Shown here piece by piece: positions 62,235 to 64,000 of a stretch of DNA of 64,000 nucleotides (its first letter is position 1; each line of letters opens with the position of its first letter). Source of the DNA: Paracoccus sp. S3-43. GTDB taxonomy: Bacteria > Pseudomonadota > Alphaproteobacteria > Rhodobacterales > Rhodobacteraceae. Made by a program: the position numbers and the translations under genes. The DNA is taken from the NCBI RefSeq assembly GCF_029027965.1, contig NZ_CP119082.1, forward strand, positions 1,530,001 through 1,594,000, in the 5' to 3' direction. Under the pieces are notes generated by a model, which saw only the letters and a list, made by a program, of their open reading frames with translations, had not been told where the DNA came from and searched no databases.

Positions 62235-63247
62235 CACGTGCGCCGGGCCGAGCGCAGCACCTGCGGCCGGGTGCAGATCGGCAGTGGATTGCTCTCGATC
62301 TCCAGCCGCACCCATTCGTCACGATCCCGATCGGGGATGGTGCGGGCGTAGAGCGGCAGACCCAGCGTGTTCACCGTCTCGAAGGTGTCCGCAGGGGCGT
62401 GGTAGATCTCGAACAGCCCCTCGACGCCTTCGGGATAGAAGAATGCCTTGTCGGTCGGCACGCCGAAGCCCGCGCCACCGCGGTAGCGCCGGAAGGTGAT
62501 GCCGCCGAAGCTGACCTCGTCGGCCACCCGGCCGCGCAGATCGGCTGCGGCAGCGGTGTTGAGATAGGTCTCGCGCACCTCCTTGTGGGCCACCAGATCG
62601 GCGAAGAAGGCCGAGCCGCATTCCGCGCGCACCTGCACCGCACCTGCCGCAAGCCCGCCCATCGACGCCTCGACGTCCTCGATCAGCGCCTGGCAGCGCT
62701 TCCGGAGCGCACCCGAGGTCGGGCTCGCATTGTCGAGGTCGAAGTCGATCTCGGGGCTGGGCGTGATGCCGAACTCGGTGAAGTAGCTGATCACCGTCGC
62801 ACCGTCCTTCGGATCCCTCACGATGCCCTGAATGCCGTTCAGCAGGTGGTACTCGAAGGTGGCCTCGGCATCCTGGCGCAGGCGGCCGAGCTTGCGCGCG
62901 ACCTCGCTCTGCACCTGCTGGGCCGCAGTTTCCGAGCCGAAGTCGCGGATGCCCTGGATCTCGGAGGCCCAGAGCACGTCCTGCTTCTTGAACTGGCGGC
63001 AGACGAAAGCGCGCATCTCGCGCCGCTCGGGTACCTGCTGTTCATACGCCGAGCCGCGTTCGGAGAACGGGATCAGCGAGAGGGTGCCGTCGCGGCTCTC
63101 GATCACGACGGTGCGGGACCGCACCCCACGCGGCGAGAACAGGCCAGCGCCCGACAGGATCGCGGGCCGGAAGGGGATGTTTTCCAGCGCGCGGGTGAGT
63201 TCGATGATGGTGAAGGCATCGCCTTCGAAGATGTCCATGGTGGCCAT
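62234..63247 (-). CDS. major capsid protein, lambda gpE family
   Basis: 337 residues. MDIFEGDAFTIIELTRALENIPFRPAILSGAGLF and RGVRSRTVVIESRDGTLSLIPFSERGS, then VARKLGRLRQDAEATFEYHLLNGIQGIV and GITFRRYRGGAGFGVPTDKAFFYPEGVEGLFEIYHAPADTFETVNTLGLP. This is the phage-E capsid family and differs from the HK97-type GTA capsid. It assembles the procapsid with the S49 protease and gpD decoration protein upstream. Confidence 0.9.
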   Translation of the reverse strand: MATMDIFEGDAFTIIELTRALENIPFRPAILSGAGLFSPRGVRSRTVVIESRDGTLSLIPFSERGSAYEQQVPERREMRAFVCRQFKKQDVLWASEIQGIRDFGSETAAQQVQSEVARKLGRLRQDAEATFEYHLLNGIQGIVRDPKDGATVISYFTEFGITPSPEIDFDLDNASPTSGALRKRCQALIEDVEASMGGLAAGAVQVRAECGSAFFADLVAHKEVRETYLNTAAAADLRGRVADEVSFGGITFRRYRGGAGFGVPTDKAFFYPEGVEGLFEIYHAPADTFETVNTLGLPLYARTIPDRDRDEWVRLEIESNPLPICTRPQVLRSARRT

Positions 63248-63292
63248 GGGAATGCCTCCGGTGCATGGATTTTGTGGGACCGCTGGCGGAGA

Positions 63293-63658
63293 TCAGCGGA
63301 CGAGGATGCCCGCGGCGAGGAGCGCCACATGGGCGGCCGCGATCTCGGCTGCGCTGAGGGTGCCCGCGAAGACGAGGTCATGGCGGTTGACGATCGCGGG
63401 GCCGCGGACCACGGCGACGGCAGGCGCATCGCCCGCGCTCGCATCCGCCTTGCCCCAGAGCACCGCGACGGCGGTCTCGGTGCCGTCGACGGCCGCGGGA
63501 TCGTGGGCGGCGTATTTGCCGGAGGCGGTGATCCTGCCCAGCACGGTGCCGGGATCGAGCGTGCCGGTTGCAATGGTGATGGTCTCGCGGGTGTAGTCGC
63601 GGAACGCCTCCCAGACGAGGAAGCCGCCCGCGTGCGGGGTTTCGGTGAGCGTGGTCAT
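63293..63658 (-). CDS. head decoration protein, lambda gpD-like
   Basis: 121 residues. GGFLVWEAFRDYTRETITIATGTLDPGTVLGRITASGKYAAHDPAAVDGTETAVAVLWGKADAS, HDLVFAGTLSAAEIAAAHVALLAAGILVR. The repeat-like fold with conserved G-T-x-D-P-G-T-V-L-G is typical of gpD proteins that lock the expanded shell. 45 bp upstream of the capsid gene. Confidence 0.88.
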   Translation of the reverse strand: MTTLTETPHAGGFLVWEAFRDYTRETITIATGTLDPGTVLGRITASGKYAAHDPAAVDGTETAVAVLWGKADASAGDAPAVAVVRGPAIVNRHDLVFAGTLSAAEIAAAHVALLAAGILVR

Positions 63659-63661
63659 GAG

Positions 63662-64000
63662 TCATCCTTTCAGCCTGAAGGTGCGGGCGACGATCTCGCT
63701 CCAGGGGCGGGTGCCCGATGGGCGGCCCGGTTGCGCGTGATGGCCGGCGATCTCGGGCTCAGCCTCGGCTTTCGCGGCCAGGAGCGCCGCGCGGACGTGG
63801 TCGAGGCCGGCGTCCTCATCGAGGAAGCGGCCGGCCATCCGCGGCTGTCCGGCAAGGCGGCAGAGGTCGACGACGGCGCGGGCGTGCGAGATGGCCTCGG
63901 CGCGGATCGCCGCGGGATCGGGCGGTGCGCCGCCGGGTGGTGGCGTCCCGACCGGCGGCTGCTCGGCGTCGGTGTCGCCGATCTCTTCTTCCCCGGCGCC
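63662..64000 (-). CDS. S49-type prohead protease, C-terminal part (partial)
   Basis: The minus strand from 64000 reads 112 residues: an acidic linker (GAGEEEIGDTDAEQPPVGTPPPGG) and AAIRAEAISHARAVVDLCRLAGQ, RMAGRFLDEDAGLDHVRAALLAAKAE and WSEIVARTFRLKG, stop at 63662. The C-terminal end of S49/ClpP-like prohead proteases or of the portal-protease fusions of lambda type. The protease domain would be beyond the window. Confidence 0.65.
   Translation of the reverse strand, partial: GAGEEEIGDTDAEQPPVGTPPPGGAPPDPAAIRAEAISHARAVVDLCRLAGQPRMAGRFLDEDAGLDHVRAALLAAKAEAEPEIAGHHAQPGRPSGTRPWSEIVARTFRLKG

Overview
The window looks like accessory DNA of a high-GC alphaproteobacterium, most likely a Paracoccus or close Rhodobacterales relative. 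The reasons are the GC-rich codon use, a capsule-Kdo locus remnant, IS elements of types common there (IS5/IS427, IS630, two IS3-family elements), and tail genes of the gene-transfer-agent type (DUF2460, DUF2163, NlpC/P60, TIM-barrel tail protein). Genus assignment is inference. Ordinary chromosome appears only at 5.0-10.7 kb: tRNA-Gln, a BaiN/YhiN-type flavoprotein, kdsA, a uracil-DNA glycosylase, fhs and one unrecognised gene. Everything else is mobile or resistance DNA.

Layout. 0-5 kb is a decayed integration zone. It holds the end of an ATP-grasp gene, a sulfatase pseudogene, IS630, IS5 and IS21 remnants, two truncated integrase genes each beside a copy of the tRNA-Gln 3' end, and a DUF5131/TcmP pair whose second gene is cut by an IS427-type element. 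11-12 kb holds three joined gene fragments (DUF4102 integrase, lytic transglycosylase, AAA ATPase). 12.4-18.7 kb carries a P4-type primase-helicase, a 13-bp tandem repeat array and phage-early-like genes. 18.7-25 kb has two IS3 elements, a broken restriction-enzyme-like gene, an antirestriction ardC gene split by one of the IS elements, ssb and small plasmid-type genes. 

25-47 kb is a metal and metalloid resistance block with three parts. The first is a Pb/Cd/Zn module (CDF exporter, YnfA, MerR regulator, P-type ATPase, ICMT-like methyltransferase, LspA). The second is an arsenic operon on the minus strand (ArsR-ArsC fusion, GAPDH, ArsJ, Acr3, a second ArsR, a flavoprotein with a Cys-rich tail, an MFS carrier), mostly joined by 4-bp ATGA overlaps. 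The third is a copper module (cytochrome c, four-helix Cys-rich copper protein, DUF305 proteins, CDF, CopA, DUF411, adenylate kinase). 

47-64 kb is the late region of a siphophage-like prophage read right to left: head (S49 protease end, gpD-like, gpE-like), connector, tail tube, a tail chaperone with a -1 slippery site, tape measure, GTA-type tail tip, tail fibre, then endolysin and overlapping Rz/Rz1. A RES-domain gene with a membrane segment sits on the opposite strand inside it and is the best candidate for cargo with a new role. A piece of a second tail-fibre gene at 17.4-18.0 kb suggests that the early region at 15.5-18.7 kb and this late region once belonged to related prophages and that the resistance block now lies between them.
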